Assembly: GCA_023666945.1 (NCBI GenBank)
Contig: JAMPAY010000009.1
Location: 35,701-99,700 of the forward strand
DNA: 64,000 bases
DNA from: Paludibacter sp.
GTDB lineage: Bacteria > Bacteroidota > Bacteroidia > Bacteroidales > Paludibacteraceae
Direction: 5' to 3'
Made by a program: the position numbers and the translations under genes. The stretch's first letter is position 1, and each line of letters begins with the position of its first letter. This document shows positions 8,531-18,140 of this stretch, piece by piece. The notes under the pieces were generated by a model. The model saw only the letters and a program-made list of their open reading frames with translations, searched no databases and was not told the DNA's origin.

Positions 8531-9025
8531 TTATGTATGTTGCGTTGTTTTGTAATGTTGCAGATAGCGTAACAGTGTGTATAAGCCTATCAGGAGTAGC
8601 AAGAAAGGCAGGGCATCGCCTACGGGAGCCCCGTTCTCTTGTCCATTCATGTACGAATCGTCTTCTCCCGGGTCGGTAGGATTCCATCCATGTGCCCGCA
8701 TTTTAGGGGCTTCGGAGGGCAGTACGGCTATTCCTTGTTCGTTGAGAGCAGGAGCAGCAGAGATTGCCGAGAACCCCGTTAAAGAAGATGCAGCCGTAGT
8801 TGCTCCGATGGTTGTAAGGCTACCTATTGTGCGTTGCCCCAACGGTTTCGCCTTATAGGCAAGACCTGTTTCTTGCAACAAACCCGCGCAGACAGATAAC
8901 TGTGGACAGAAATCAATTGACGCATTGTTTGTAATGCATTGTGCTGTCGTTGGCAATACGAACCCACAAAAGAAAGCCAACAGAACAGAAATTTGCTTTA
9001 TGCGATTAATAACAGACTTTTTCAT
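8531..9025 (-). CDS. Small exported protein with sorting-signal-like tail
   Basis: The 164-residue protein of unknown function has a signal peptide (about residues 1-29, ending TTAQC), a middle rich in Ala, Ser, Thr and Gly, and a striking tail. The tail has a PVGD motif, then a 13-16 residue hydrophobic helix, then a short segment with basic residues (LRYLQHYK). This layout resembles PEP-CTERM/PID-CTERM-type sorting signals rather than the T9SS domain. It lies 18 bp after the giant T9SS gene and 17 bp before the GH105 gene, so all three should share a transcript. It may help anchor or display the giant protein. No known family was recognised. Confidence 0.7.
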   Translation of the reverse strand: MKKSVINRIKQISVLLAFFCGFVLPTTAQCITNNASIDFCPQLSVCAGLLQETGLAYKAKPLGQRTIGSLTTIGATTAASSLTGFSAISAAPALNEQGIAVLPSEAPKMRAHGWNPTDPGEDDSYMNGQENGAPVGDALPFLLLLIGLYTLLRYLQHYKTTQHT

Positions 9026-9043
9026 AATAGCACTCTCCTTTCC

Positions 9044-12000
9044 TTAACGTACTACTTTATAAACACGTTCGCCATTGTTGCCACGCACATCAATCATATA
9101 AACACCCTGCGTAGCCGGTATTTGTATTTGCACCCGGGTATCTGCCGTTTGATACATCGCACAGAGTCTGCCAGCAGCGTCATACACCCGAACACCAAGC
9201 GATTCGGCAGCAGGATTGCTCAGGATTAAGCCGGCATCCGTCAGTACTACATCCGCCAAGGATGTACCTACCGGGGAATAGGGTTCGCTTGAGATAACGA
9301 AACGATTGGCAGGTTCGCTATCAAAAGCCGTGAAAGTATAGGTATTACCGGTTTGTATGCGTGTAGAGCGTTGCAACAAGATATCGTTGAGATAGAGTGT
9401 TTCGCCTGACCATGCAAAAGAGAATGTATAGACAGATTCTCTTCCCGGAGCAAAGCCCAAGTTGGTTCCCGACAATTGCGGCTGTGCCGATACTGCCATA
9501 TCGCCCGCAGTGGTGAATGCCCACAAGTCGGCAGAACGTCCGTCACCGGGGACATAGCGTCCATCCCATCCGTTGTCGAAAGCGTAAGAGAATTGTTCGT
9601 CTTGCAAGAGATAGAGGTTGGCTTTGGTATTGCTATCCTCCACGCTGATACGCATGAGTTGCGGTTGGTTGGTTGCGGTTGCTCGCTTCGGAGCGTACAA
9701 GGGTCGATTGAAATCGGTGCCAGAACTTGTGCGCACGACACGGTTATAGTCGATAGTAAGTGTGGCTGTTGTTTGCGTAGCGTCGGGCAAGAAGTCGATT
9801 TCGAAAGCCTGCATTGCAGGAATAGTTTTGGGACCATCGTACCCTTCGAGTTTTGCTGTTTGTATAGGTATTGCCCTCCATTGTCCGGGGGTATTATCGC
9901 CATAGTCTCCGGCTACTCCGACTCCCGGCGTTGCGTCACGCCCCGTATTATAGATATAGACGGTTTGTTCCAATCCTTCACCGAAATCGGTTGCATCCAA
10001 TAGCGTAATTTGTATAGGTGCCGTCCATGAATTGCCGATGATATTGATACCTTCGCACGCTGATTTTGTGAGATTGAATTCATGGTTTTCCGCAATTGCA
10101 AGATTACCCATGAGCGTAAATGTTTGCGGATTCGTCTGTGACAGAGCGCATCCGCTGAACGCCGTCATTGTCATGCCATTGCCATAGCGCAGCCACCCTT
10201 TGGAATTGGTTTCGTCCCACTGATAGGTGTAAGCACCGTTGAAGAATTGCGGTATGGGTGCTGTTTGTACGGGAATAGCCACGTAGGACCAATAGGGTTT
10301 CTTTTGCGTGCCCGACATCTCGATATAGGCGGGTGAATAAAGTTGCACAGTAGCCACTAAGGGATGTGACGTATGGGTATGGAGCAATGCTCCCGTACCT
10401 GTTTGGTCGGACTCTATGATAATGTATTTCGGGTCGGAAATACCGCTCAGTTGTGTATGGTTGCCATCTTTATAGACAGAGAACTTACCGATACTACCTA
10501 ATTTACCATCGGGTGCTATAGTGAGTTGGCAGTATTCGTTGACAAGTACATTCGACACTATTTGCAAATCTTCGCCACTTACACGGCAATCTGCCTCAAT
10601 ACGTACATTCTGCAAGCGAGAAGGCAAAGTATTGTTGACCCAATTGGCAGGATTGCTCCACAGGTGGTCGCCTGAGCCAGAACGCCCTGTTGTAGTACCA
10701 TTATCGAAGATGAGGGAGCAATCGGACACCATAACGGGATCGGTTTGCAGAAGATACTCTAATGCTTTATCGACCGCCTTCATACCTTCTTCGCTGATAT
10801 ATTGCGTAGACAAACTATACAGCGACAACACCAACAAACGCGCCTCAACATTTACCTGCCGTTCGCAGCAAGCCACCAACCGCCCTTCGGCAGTTCCATC
10901 GGAAATAGTAGCGATATTGACAAAACCATCGGTAGAAAGTTCGGGGAATCCTTGTAAACCTTTTTTATCGGTAGTGTTGGTCAATAGAGTAATCACATGA
11001 TCGGTACCCTCATCGAAACTATCGTCTCCGAAGATAGCATGTGCAAAACACAAAACATCCATTTTAAGTTGTGCCGTTGAGGGGGCGACAGCATTCTTTA
11101 TGAAACCTTTTCCTTTCCATTGGTTGAGTCCGGAAGCCGCCATATGTGCCTTGAAAGACAACATAGGTTTCTTATCGACCAAATCAGCCAAGGCATCGAC
11201 CAATGCAGGGTAAGAATTGCTACCCGTAACCTTCGGATAGTCGGTGAGCAAGACTAAATCGTATGGTTCGAAATTGGCATAATCGTAGTTAGCATAAGCA
11301 TTAACGGGTGTGATTTCGTAGTATTTCTCGCGGAACTGACTATAGAAATTGCCCAAGTTTGCCGTATTCACATCGTAGAAACCTCCATTGACCGGCCCCG
11401 TAATGATATAGGCAATAGAATAGCGATCGGTCAGTTTGATAGGTATTGCAGCCGTTACGTTGTTATCGAACTCTCCGCATGCATTGGCAGGATGCACTGT
11501 AAGCCAAATGGTATCGCCCACAGCAGGAGTGAAAGAGGTTTGTTGTCCGATCCAATTGCTCAACTCGGGATAGTCGGCTCCCAATCGGATTGTACCGTCA
11601 TCAGCAATATTATCTTCTCGAACCCAGGGCAGTTGCACAAAATCGGAAGTTGTATATTTTACATTATCCATACCATTGCGCACTTCCATAGAGAAACGAT
11701 ATTGCTCTCCATTGACATTGCCTTGCGGCAAAATAGCGAACAAAGGATAGTGTGTTTCTTTGTTATAGGGGCGCACCGTTCGATTAACTATTTGGTGTGT
11801 ACGGAACGGAGCCAATGCGATTGCCGCAGGCGGCAGTATAGAGTTAGTAAGTTCTGCCACATTAGCGGATGTTTGTTGGCAATGAAGTGTGAGTGTAGCC
11901 GTATAGCGTCCTTCGGCATCGGCGATATAGGTATAGGCAGTAGCACCCGGGATAAGTTGGTCGTTGCGATACCATTGTACTGCTCCTGCAGTAACAGGCG

Positions 12001-15000
12001 TGGTGCCATCGGCATGCATAAGCGAGAGGATAACAGTACGGCAATCGACAACTCCTTCGGAGGGACTGATCAGCGGACGTTCGTCGCCACACAAGACAGT
12101 AAGGGTATAGGAGGCAGTGAGGGGACATGTGTTGCTTGCATCATCACCCGCATAAATTGCCGATATAGTTGTTTCTCCCATACCTACCATTGTAAGGTTG
12201 CCATCGGCATCGATGGTGGCTACCGATGTATCGGATGAGGCATAGGTAATGGGCAGATCAGCAGGATTGTTGAGTAACGGAGCAGTGAAATCTTGTCCGA
12301 ATGGTGCTTCGTAGGCAGAGTGTTCCCAACTCAGTTCGGGCATACGGCAGGTGAGTCCTTCGACACAAAGACCGCTAATACGGAATTCGCCTGCTGAACC
12401 TTCGAAAGTAATATGCACATATTTGCCTTGGGGTATTTGCACATCGGCTATACCTAATTCGCCACACTCATTCGGAGTAGTATAGTTGACAGGAGTATAA
12501 TCGGCCAGAGGGGTATAGACACCGTCGAGAGCATCAGCTATTTCGACGTTTGCGATATCCAATTGATAACCTTGCTGCCCTTGCAGACGCAATGCACTTA
12601 TGGAATAGTTCTTCAGATAGATAGTAACGCCTGTGGTGTAATATCGGTATTTTGCAGGAGTGCATATTTGTGATGTTGAGGTATTATACTTGCCATCTTT
12701 GTTACCATCGGTATAGAGAACGAAGTCACCAAAATCGTACCCATCGTCTTTTGCAAGCGTTTTATTCTCGGTTATATAGTAGCAGGTATTCAAGTAAACA
12801 GTAGTTGTATATGGCTCAGACATAACCACTTGACCGTTACAACCTATAGCCGCGCAGGTAAAGGTAACGGTTTGCAGTTGGTCGGCTTGTTGCGGGATGA
12901 AAGTGTATGTACTTTCGGTTGCTCCCTCGATAGGAGTGTCGTTGCGATACCATTGATATTCGACCCCGTCGGCATCGGCTGTGGCGGTGAGTGGATAGGT
13001 ATCGCCTATATTGCACTCAGCGGGCAGCCCAACGATGGTGACAGAGGCGGGAGCGGTAGCAAGAACGATATTTGCTATGTCTGTAGCCACAAAAGCAGGT
13101 TCGGTATTTTTCTTTGTATTCGTAACGATACAATAATAGTGTCCTGCTTCAGTAGGTTGATAAGTAGCAACAGTTGCTTTGTCAATTGGGTGATTGTCTT
13201 TATACCATTGATAAGAGAGAGAGCCTCCATCCATCACTGAGGCAACAACCCCCAATGTTTCCATTGTAAGATGCGCACCACAATAAGTAGCAGATTGAGG
13301 TTGCGTAATTATGGTAGGAGTTTCGGCAGTAAGACATTCATGCAGACCCAACATGGCTATTTGGTACGATTGACCGCTTGTTTTGCCAGAGTTACCGCAA
13401 TTGACCGTCCATTCTCCAGAAGTAAGTTCTGCGATTTCATACGTATGGAAAGAACTCTCTGATAGTGTAAGTTTTATTGTGTCTTCTGTGCCATCAGAGT
13501 TCTGTTTTGTTGCGAACAAAACACGATCGGTTCCTCCTCTTTTAATACACAAATACAAAGTTGCCATCTTATTTTCCCCCACTTCAAAAGTAAAGGAACC
13601 AGAGTAAGAACTTCCTCTTTTAGTAGAAGAATACGTAACTCCATCTATTGTCATTGTGCAACTTTGATTACTTGTTCCTGTAGCGGAACCTGAAAAAGTA
13701 AAACGTGTAGAATTGGAGTACCCCGTAGGAACATCTCCGCTATAGGCATACCAAACTGAAGTAACGCATGCAGGTTCTACTATTTCTTCCCATTGTGCAT
13801 AGAGGATGGTAGGAGCGGAGGGATGATTGAGATTGTATTCTCCGCCAGGGGTGAGCAAATCGCTTGTGCCGTCTTGGGCAACTGTCCATCCCTTGAAAAT
13901 ATATCCTGAAGGAGCAGCAGGTGCTTCGGGAATGATGATTGTTTTGGATTCTTCGACTGAAACGAAATCGGAATAAGTATCTGCGGGAGCAGTTTCTACG
14001 GCATCGGCAGGATAGTTGGCTTTGAACTGCAAGCCAAAATAGGGAACAAAGTGGCATTGCCAATTCTTGGTGTCTGCATTGTCCACCCACATACGGAAGA
14101 TTCCTCGTTGACCGGCAACGAAGAATTGTCCGGCATTGCCTGACCACCATGCGTTGTTAGCATAGACGCCCATATCCTTCATGTAATTTGTTTCGCTATT
14201 AGCAGAAGTATAAACGTAACCATCGGCTGTTTGGTAGCCTACATAGTACTGCCAAGACGAGAGTTGCTCAGCAGAAAGCGTAACCAAATTGGTAGTGTAC
14301 GTTACACCATCGGTTGTTGAGAAAGACAGATAGTTATCGGGATTCCACGTACCCACACCCCAACAGAGTCCGTAACCTTTGGGTGTGAACTTTATCCATA
14401 GGTTGCTGCCGGAAGCCTTATTATCATCCCAAATATGCAATGTTCCCAATGCGCCCGCAGCATTGCCCACTTTCAGTGTAGAGGGGTTTGTAGTAAGCGG
14501 CATATCGGCAAAATCAGCATTCGCAGAATAGGTACTGCTCCAATTGCCATTTTCGCCTACCCAATAGTTGGGCGCAGCAGAAAAAGCGGGGACAGTGAAA
14601 TCGGTAATAATATATTCGTTATCACCCTCACCTTTGATAAATGAATATATTTGTTCGGCATCAGAATTATAGATACTGATGCAGTATGCGGATGCTTGTA
14701 TTTCCGTCCATTTGGCATAAAGAGTGATATCGCTTGTGACAACATCGGTTGTAAAGTTCCATGGCGTAGTACAATCGGCAGAGGTGTACCAACCTTCAAA
14801 GAGAAAGCCATTGGCAGCGGGGTCGGCAGGCATTGTGATGGTGCTACCACTCTCTATATCGGTTATGGCTGCGGGAGCAGCACCATGACCATTGGCATCG
14901 AAAGAGACGGTAAAAGTTTGTGCTATCTTGGCAAAATCAACCTCAATTTTCGTTATATAAGAATCTCCACTACCTCCACTTTTTCCTCCGCAACAATAGT

Positions 15001-15502
15001 AATAACCATTTTGGTATGTATCGAAAAAACTATACGCCGTAGCCGATGTCGCTAATGCTTCAGCAGACACAGTACCACCAGTAGGGCAAGTAGCCCCACT
15101 TCCATAATAAATTTTACGATTCTTAGTTGTATAGCAATAAAAACGGATATCTATTACCTTGTTTGACGAATTAGGTATAAAGATTGCCACTCCAGATTTT
15201 TGAAAATTATTATCTGTAAAAGTAAACGCATCATTTTTATATGCCAACTTAAAGTTAGTAGTATTTGTGGCTGCCGCTACAGAATAAAGATTAAATACGT
15301 TTAAGCCATCACCCACTTGTATAACGCCATTTTTTGTATTCAGGATGCTTACATCATTCGCAGAAGGAATATAAGTTACAGTAAGAGAAAACAAATAAGA
15401 ATGACAAGCAAGAAATACTGCCAATAAGGATAATCGATTAAAACTTGAACAAAAAGACGTCAAGCAGAAGACCCTTGAGGCAAAAGAGGAGATTTGTTTC
15501 AT
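9044..15502 (-). CDS. Giant T9SS-exported multidomain surface protein
   Basis: The ATG at 15502 is preferred to one at 15628, because it gives a signal-like N-terminus (MKQISSFASRVF, then a hydrophobic run) and lies after a TACTTTTG promoter element; the product has 2152 residues. Rough layout: InlB/Listeria-Bacteroides repeats at 197-267 (FDANGHG...GWYT...LYAKW) and 492-573 (GWTV...LYAQW), immunoglobulin-like modules near 727-790, 820-905 and 1143-1205 (each with a YQWY or VQWYRN core), and a BIG2-like module near 1057-1136 (YASSDTSVATID). A long unassigned middle is followed by a type IX sorting domain in the last 80 residues (VRVYDAAGRL, YMIDVRG, ending YKVVR). No enzyme domain was recognised. 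Adhesion or glycan binding is inferred. Confidence 0.88.
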   Translation of the reverse strand: MKQISSFASRVFCLTSFCSSFNRLSLLAVFLACHSYLFSLTVTYIPSANDVSILNTKNGVIQVGDGLNVFNLYSVAAATNTTNFKLAYKNDAFTFTDNNFQKSGVAIFIPNSSNKVIDIRFYCYTTKNRKIYYGSGATCPTGGTVSAEALATSATAYSFFDTYQNGYYYCCGGKSGGSGDSYITKIEVDFAKIAQTFTVSFDANGHGAAPAAITDIESGSTITMPADPAANGFLFEGWYTSADCTTPWNFTTDVVTSDITLYAKWTEIQASAYCISIYNSDAEQIYSFIKGEGDNEYIITDFTVPAFSAAPNYWVGENGNWSSTYSANADFADMPLTTNPSTLKVGNAAGALGTLHIWDDNKASGSNLWIKFTPKGYGLCWGVGTWNPDNYLSFSTTDGVTYTTNLVTLSAEQLSSWQYYVGYQTADGYVYTSANSETNYMKDMGVYANNAWWSGNAGQFFVAGQRGIFRMWVDNADTKNWQCHFVPYFGLQFKANYPADAVETAPADTYSDFVSVEESKTIIIPEAPAAPSGYIFKGWTVAQDGTSDLLTPGGEYNLNHPSAPTILYAQWEEIVEPACVTSVWYAYSGDVPTGYSNSTRFTFSGSATGTSNQSCTMTIDGVTYSSTKRGSSYSGSFTFEVGENKMATLYLCIKRGGTDRVLFATKQNSDGTEDTIKLTLSESSFHTYEIAELTSGEWTVNCGNSGKTSGQSYQIAMLGLHECLTAETPTIITQPQSATYCGAHLTMETLGVVASVMDGGSLSYQWYKDNHPIDKATVATYQPTEAGHYYCIVTNTKKNTEPAFVATDIANIVLATAPASVTIVGLPAECNIGDTYPLTATADADGVEYQWYRNDTPIEGATESTYTFIPQQADQLQTVTFTCAAIGCNGQVVMSEPYTTTVYLNTCYYITENKTLAKDDGYDFGDFVLYTDGNKDGKYNTSTSQICTPAKYRYYTTGVTIYLKNYSISALRLQGQQGYQLDIANVEIADALDGVYTPLADYTPVNYTTPNECGELGIADVQIPQGKYVHITFEGSAGEFRISGLCVEGLTCRMPELSWEHSAYEAPFGQDFTAPLLNNPADLPITYASSDTSVATIDADGNLTMVGMGETTISAIYAGDDASNTCPLTASYTLTVLCGDERPLISPSEGVVDCRTVILSLMHADGTTPVTAGAVQWYRNDQLIPGATAYTYIADAEGRYTATLTLHCQQTSANVAELTNSILPPAAIALAPFRTHQIVNRTVRPYNKETHYPLFAILPQGNVNGEQYRFSMEVRNGMDNVKYTTSDFVQLPWVREDNIADDGTIRLGADYPELSNWIGQQTSFTPAVGDTIWLTVHPANACGEFDNNVTAAIPIKLTDRYSIAYIITGPVNGGFYDVNTANLGNFYSQFREKYYEITPVNAYANYDYANFEPYDLVLLTDYPKVTGSNSYPALVDALADLVDKKPMLSFKAHMAASGLNQWKGKGFIKNAVAPSTAQLKMDVLCFAHAIFGDDSFDEGTDHVITLLTNTTDKKGLQGFPELSTDGFVNIATISDGTAEGRLVACCERQVNVEARLLVLSLYSLSTQYISEEGMKAVDKALEYLLQTDPVMVSDCSLIFDNGTTTGRSGSGDHLWSNPANWVNNTLPSRLQNVRIEADCRVSGEDLQIVSNVLVNEYCQLTIAPDGKLGSIGKFSVYKDGNHTQLSGISDPKYIIIESDQTGTGALLHTHTSHPLVATVQLYSPAYIEMSGTQKKPYWSYVAIPVQTAPIPQFFNGAYTYQWDETNSKGWLRYGNGMTMTAFSGCALSQTNPQTFTLMGNLAIAENHEFNLTKSACEGINIIGNSWTAPIQITLLDATDFGEGLEQTVYIYNTGRDATPGVGVAGDYGDNTPGQWRAIPIQTAKLEGYDGPKTIPAMQAFEIDFLPDATQTTATLTIDYNRVVRTSSGTDFNRPLYAPKRATATNQPQLMRISVEDSNTKANLYLLQDEQFSYAFDNGWDGRYVPGDGRSADLWAFTTAGDMAVSAQPQLSGTNLGFAPGRESVYTFSFAWSGETLYLNDILLQRSTRIQTGNTYTFTAFDSEPANRFVISSEPYSPVGTSLADVVLTDAGLILSNPAAESLGVRVYDAAGRLCAMYQTADTRVQIQIPATQGVYMIDVRGNNGERVYKVVR

Positions 15503-15536
15503 GGTATTTAGTGTGTTTTTTAGTATTATTATGGTG

Positions 15537-15563
15537 CAAAAGTAAGGAACAAAAAGCAAGCAA
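15537..15563 (-). promoter_or_regulatory. Candidate promoter of the giant-protein operon
   Basis: TACTTTTG on the minus strand (15544-15537) matches the -7 element and lies 35 bp before the chosen ATG. The nearest upstream TTTG (15564-15561) is only 16 bp away rather than 20, so the -33 element is weak. Confidence 0.4.
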
Positions 15564-15811
15564 ACACCACCTATTACGCACACAAACAACGCACCACGGA
15601 GTTTATTTGCCTTTTCCACTAAAGGCACAATTTTTCAGAGTGCAAAATTATTGCATAAAACGAGCACCGATGTAGAAATATTGACAAAAAGTAGGTATTT
15701 TCTTACTAAATTGCTATTACGTTGTAATTGTGCCGATTGCCCAATTATGAAATGTATACAGGTATTTTTTCTTCCGCACTATCGTGGGCGATTGTTCATA
15801 AAAAAGGGTCG

Positions 15812-15837
15812 GAAAATATGTTGTACAACATATTTTC
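15812..15837. promoter_or_regulatory. Perfect 26-bp palindrome upstream of EF-G2 gene
   Basis: The half GAAAATATGTTGT is followed at once by its exact reverse complement, with no loop. The core reads TATGTT-N4-AACATA, the shape of a site for a dimeric helix-turn-helix regulator. In Bacteroides thetaiotaomicron the CRP-like regulator Cur (BT4338) activates the homologous fusA2 gene, so a related activator is a reasonable candidate here. The palindrome could also fold as RNA. Confidence 0.65.
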
Positions 15838-15848
15838 GGGTATTGGAT

Positions 15849-15896
15849 GTTACAAAAAAAAAGTGTAACTTGCAAGCCCGTTACAAAAAGAACGGG
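15849..15896 (+). promoter_or_regulatory. Two inverted repeats in the EF-G2 leader
   Basis: GTTACA (15849-15854) and TGTAAC (15864-15869) flank an A-rich spacer. CCCGTT (15877-15882) and AACGGG (15891-15896) can form a 6-bp hairpin with an 8-nt loop, 66 bp before the ATG. They may structure the mRNA leader or be binding sites. Confidence 0.4.
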
Positions 15897-15961
15897 AAGC
15901 GGAAAACACACCTTATAAAAAGCAGATAAACCTTATTATTAACTTTAAATGAACTATACTT

Positions 15962-18121
15962 ATGAAAACGTATCAAGCAAACGAGATTAAGAATATCTCA
16001 CTGATGGGTAGTTCCGGCTCCGGTAAAACCACTCTTATTGAGGCGATGCTCTATGAGAGTGGTGTGATTAAACGCAGAGGAAGTATTGACGCTCAGAACA
16101 CCGTGAGCGACTATTTTCCCGTAGAAAAAGAATACGGCTACTCGGTTTTCTCTACCGTATGCAACATCGAATTTGCGAGCAAGAAACTAAACATAATAGA
16201 CTGCCCGGGTTCTGACGACTTTATCGGTGGTACCGTTACCTCACTGAACGTAACCGACACCGCCGTAGTTGTACTCGCCGCTAACGAAGGAGTGGAAGTA
16301 GGTACGCAAAACCATTTCCGCTACACCGAGAAATATAAGAAACCCGTAGCATTCCTCATTAACAAACTTGACCATGAAAACGCCAACTACGAACAGACAG
16401 TAGAGCAACTCCGCGAGTCGTTCGGCAACAAAGTGGTTATTATACAATACCCCATGACTGTAGGCACAGGCTTCAACGCCGTTATAGACGTGCTTGCCAT
16501 GAAGATGTATCAGTGGAAGCCCGAAGGCGGAGAACCCGAACTTCTTCCGATTCCCGCTTCGGAAGAAGCAAAAGTGGAGGAACTGCGTGCTGCTCTCTTT
16601 GAGATGGCAGCCGAAGCCGATGAAACACTGATGGAAAAATTCTTCGAGAGTGATTCGCTCAGCGAAGAAGAAACAGTGATCGGTCTGCGTAAAGTATTTG
16701 CTGAACGCAGTATGTTTCCCGTATTGTGTGCCAGTGCACAAAAAGACATGGGTGTCAGAAAGTTCATGGAGTTTGTAGGTACGATAGCACCATCGGTATC
16801 GGATGCCCCACAGCCAATAACCTTAGACGGCAAGAGCATTGCTTGCGACCCGAAAGCCCCAACTTCGCTATTTATCTTCAAGACCTCCGTAGAACCTCAC
16901 ATCGGAGAAGTGAACTATTTCAAAGTGATGTCGGGTACACTTCATGGTTCGGATGACCTTATCAACATAGACCGTGGCTCAAAAGAGCGTATCTCGCAAC
17001 TCTACACAATAGCCGGCTCGATGCGTACTCCCATTGACGAATTGCAAGCGGGCGACATTGCCGCCACCGTAAAACTGAAAGATTCACGCACCGGCAATAC
17101 ATTGAACGCCAAGGATTGCGATAACCATTTCGGCAGCATCAAATATCCCGAACCCAAATATCGCCGTGCCATACGTCCCGCTACCGAAAGCGATGCGGAG
17201 AAACTTTCCGCCTTGCTGACTCGCATGCACGAAGAAGACCCCACTTGGATTATTGAACAATCGAAAGAACTACGACAAACGATAGTACACGGACAAGGAG
17301 AATTCCACCTACGCACACTAAAATGGCGTTTAGAGAACAATGACAAAATGCCTATCGTTTACGAAGAGCCCAAGATTCCATATCGTGAGACCATTACAAA
17401 ATCGGCCCGTGCCGACTATCGTCATAAGAAACAATCGGGTGGTTCGGGGCAGTTCGGAGAAGTTCACTTGATAGTAGAACCTTACGAAGAAGGTATTCCT
17501 GTGAAAGAGGTATACAAATTCGGAGGACAAGAATACCGCATTTCCGTACGCGACACTCAAGAAATACCTCTGGAATGGGGCGGTAAATTGGTGCTTATCA
17601 ACTCCATCGTTGGCGGTGCGATTGACGCTCGTTTTATCCCTGCCATACTAAAAGGTATTATGGACCGTATAGAACAAGGACCACTAACCGGTTCGTATGC
17701 CCGCGATGTACGCGTGATTGTTTACGACGGCAAGATGCACCCTGTTGACAGCAACGAGATTTCGTTCCGATTGGCAGGTAGGAACGCTTTTGCCGAAGCC
17801 TTCCGCAACGCCGGTCCGAAGATTTTGGAACCCGTTTACGATGTTGATATCTTCGTACCTTCCGACAAAATGGGCGACGTAATGAGCGACCTGCAAGGAC
17901 GCCGCGGCATGATTATGGGAATGCATTCGGAGAAAGGCTTCGAGCATCTGACAGCACAAGTGCCATTGAAAGAATTGTCATCGTACTCGACCACTCTATC
18001 TTCGTTAACAGGGGGTCGCGCCAGTTTTGCCATGAAATTCAACAGTTACCAACTTGTACCGACCGATGTACAAGACAAACTGCTGAAAGAATACAGCGAA
18101 AGTCAGAAAGACGAAGAATAA
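15962..18121 (+). CDS. fusA2: EF-G2-type elongation factor G paralogue
   Basis: The 719-residue protein has the five-domain EF-G layout but an altered GTPase site. The P-loop GSSGSGKT (16-23) and NKLD are kept, but switch I has YGYSV where EF-G has RGITI. The G3 motif is DCPGS (80-84) instead of DTPGH, so the catalytic His is Ser84. The canonical EF-G in this window (57431-59545) keeps both. This is the pattern of the Bacteroides EF-G2 group, where the B. thetaiotaomicron protein translocates without GTPase activity and is used under carbon limitation. The gene stands alone behind a long leader with a palindrome and ends at a strong terminator, so separate regulation is likely. Confidence 0.85.
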   Translation: MKTYQANEIKNISLMGSSGSGKTTLIEAMLYESGVIKRRGSIDAQNTVSDYFPVEKEYGYSVFSTVCNIEFASKKLNIIDCPGSDDFIGGTVTSLNVTDTAVVVLAANEGVEVGTQNHFRYTEKYKKPVAFLINKLDHENANYEQTVEQLRESFGNKVVIIQYPMTVGTGFNAVIDVLAMKMYQWKPEGGEPELLPIPASEEAKVEELRAALFEMAAEADETLMEKFFESDSLSEEETVIGLRKVFAERSMFPVLCASAQKDMGVRKFMEFVGTIAPSVSDAPQPITLDGKSIACDPKAPTSLFIFKTSVEPHIGEVNYFKVMSGTLHGSDDLINIDRGSKERISQLYTIAGSMRTPIDELQAGDIAATVKLKDSRTGNTLNAKDCDNHFGSIKYPEPKYRRAIRPATESDAEKLSALLTRMHEEDPTWIIEQSKELRQTIVHGQGEFHLRTLKWRLENNDKMPIVYEEPKIPYRETITKSARADYRHKKQSGGSGQFGEVHLIVEPYEEGIPVKEVYKFGGQEYRISVRDTQEIPLEWGGKLVLINSIVGGAIDARFIPAILKGIMDRIEQGPLTGSYARDVRVIVYDGKMHPVDSNEISFRLAGRNAFAEAFRNAGPKILEPVYDVDIFVPSDKMGDVMSDLQGRRGMIMGMHSEKGFEHLTAQVPLKELSSYSTTLSSLTGGRASFAMKFNSYQLVPTDVQDKLLKEYSESQKDEE

Positions 18122-18140
18122 CTACCGAAACAGGTATAAC

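Larger units (their letters stand above)
15503..15961. other. 459-bp divergent intergenic region
   Basis: It separates the giant surface-protein gene (minus) from the EF-G2 gene (plus). It contains a candidate promoter for the former (15537-15563), a TGCAA-N5-TTGCA repeat at 15641-15655, the 26-bp palindrome at 15812-15837, and two more inverted repeats close to the EF-G2 start. No convincing coding frame was found; the short open frames have no recognisable product. Confidence 0.7.

Noticed and set aside
15651..15929. 92-codon open frame in the fusA2 leader
   Set aside because: It spans the palindrome and hairpins, is rich in Lys/Arg/Cys and matches no family known to me; a small peptide cannot be fully excluded.
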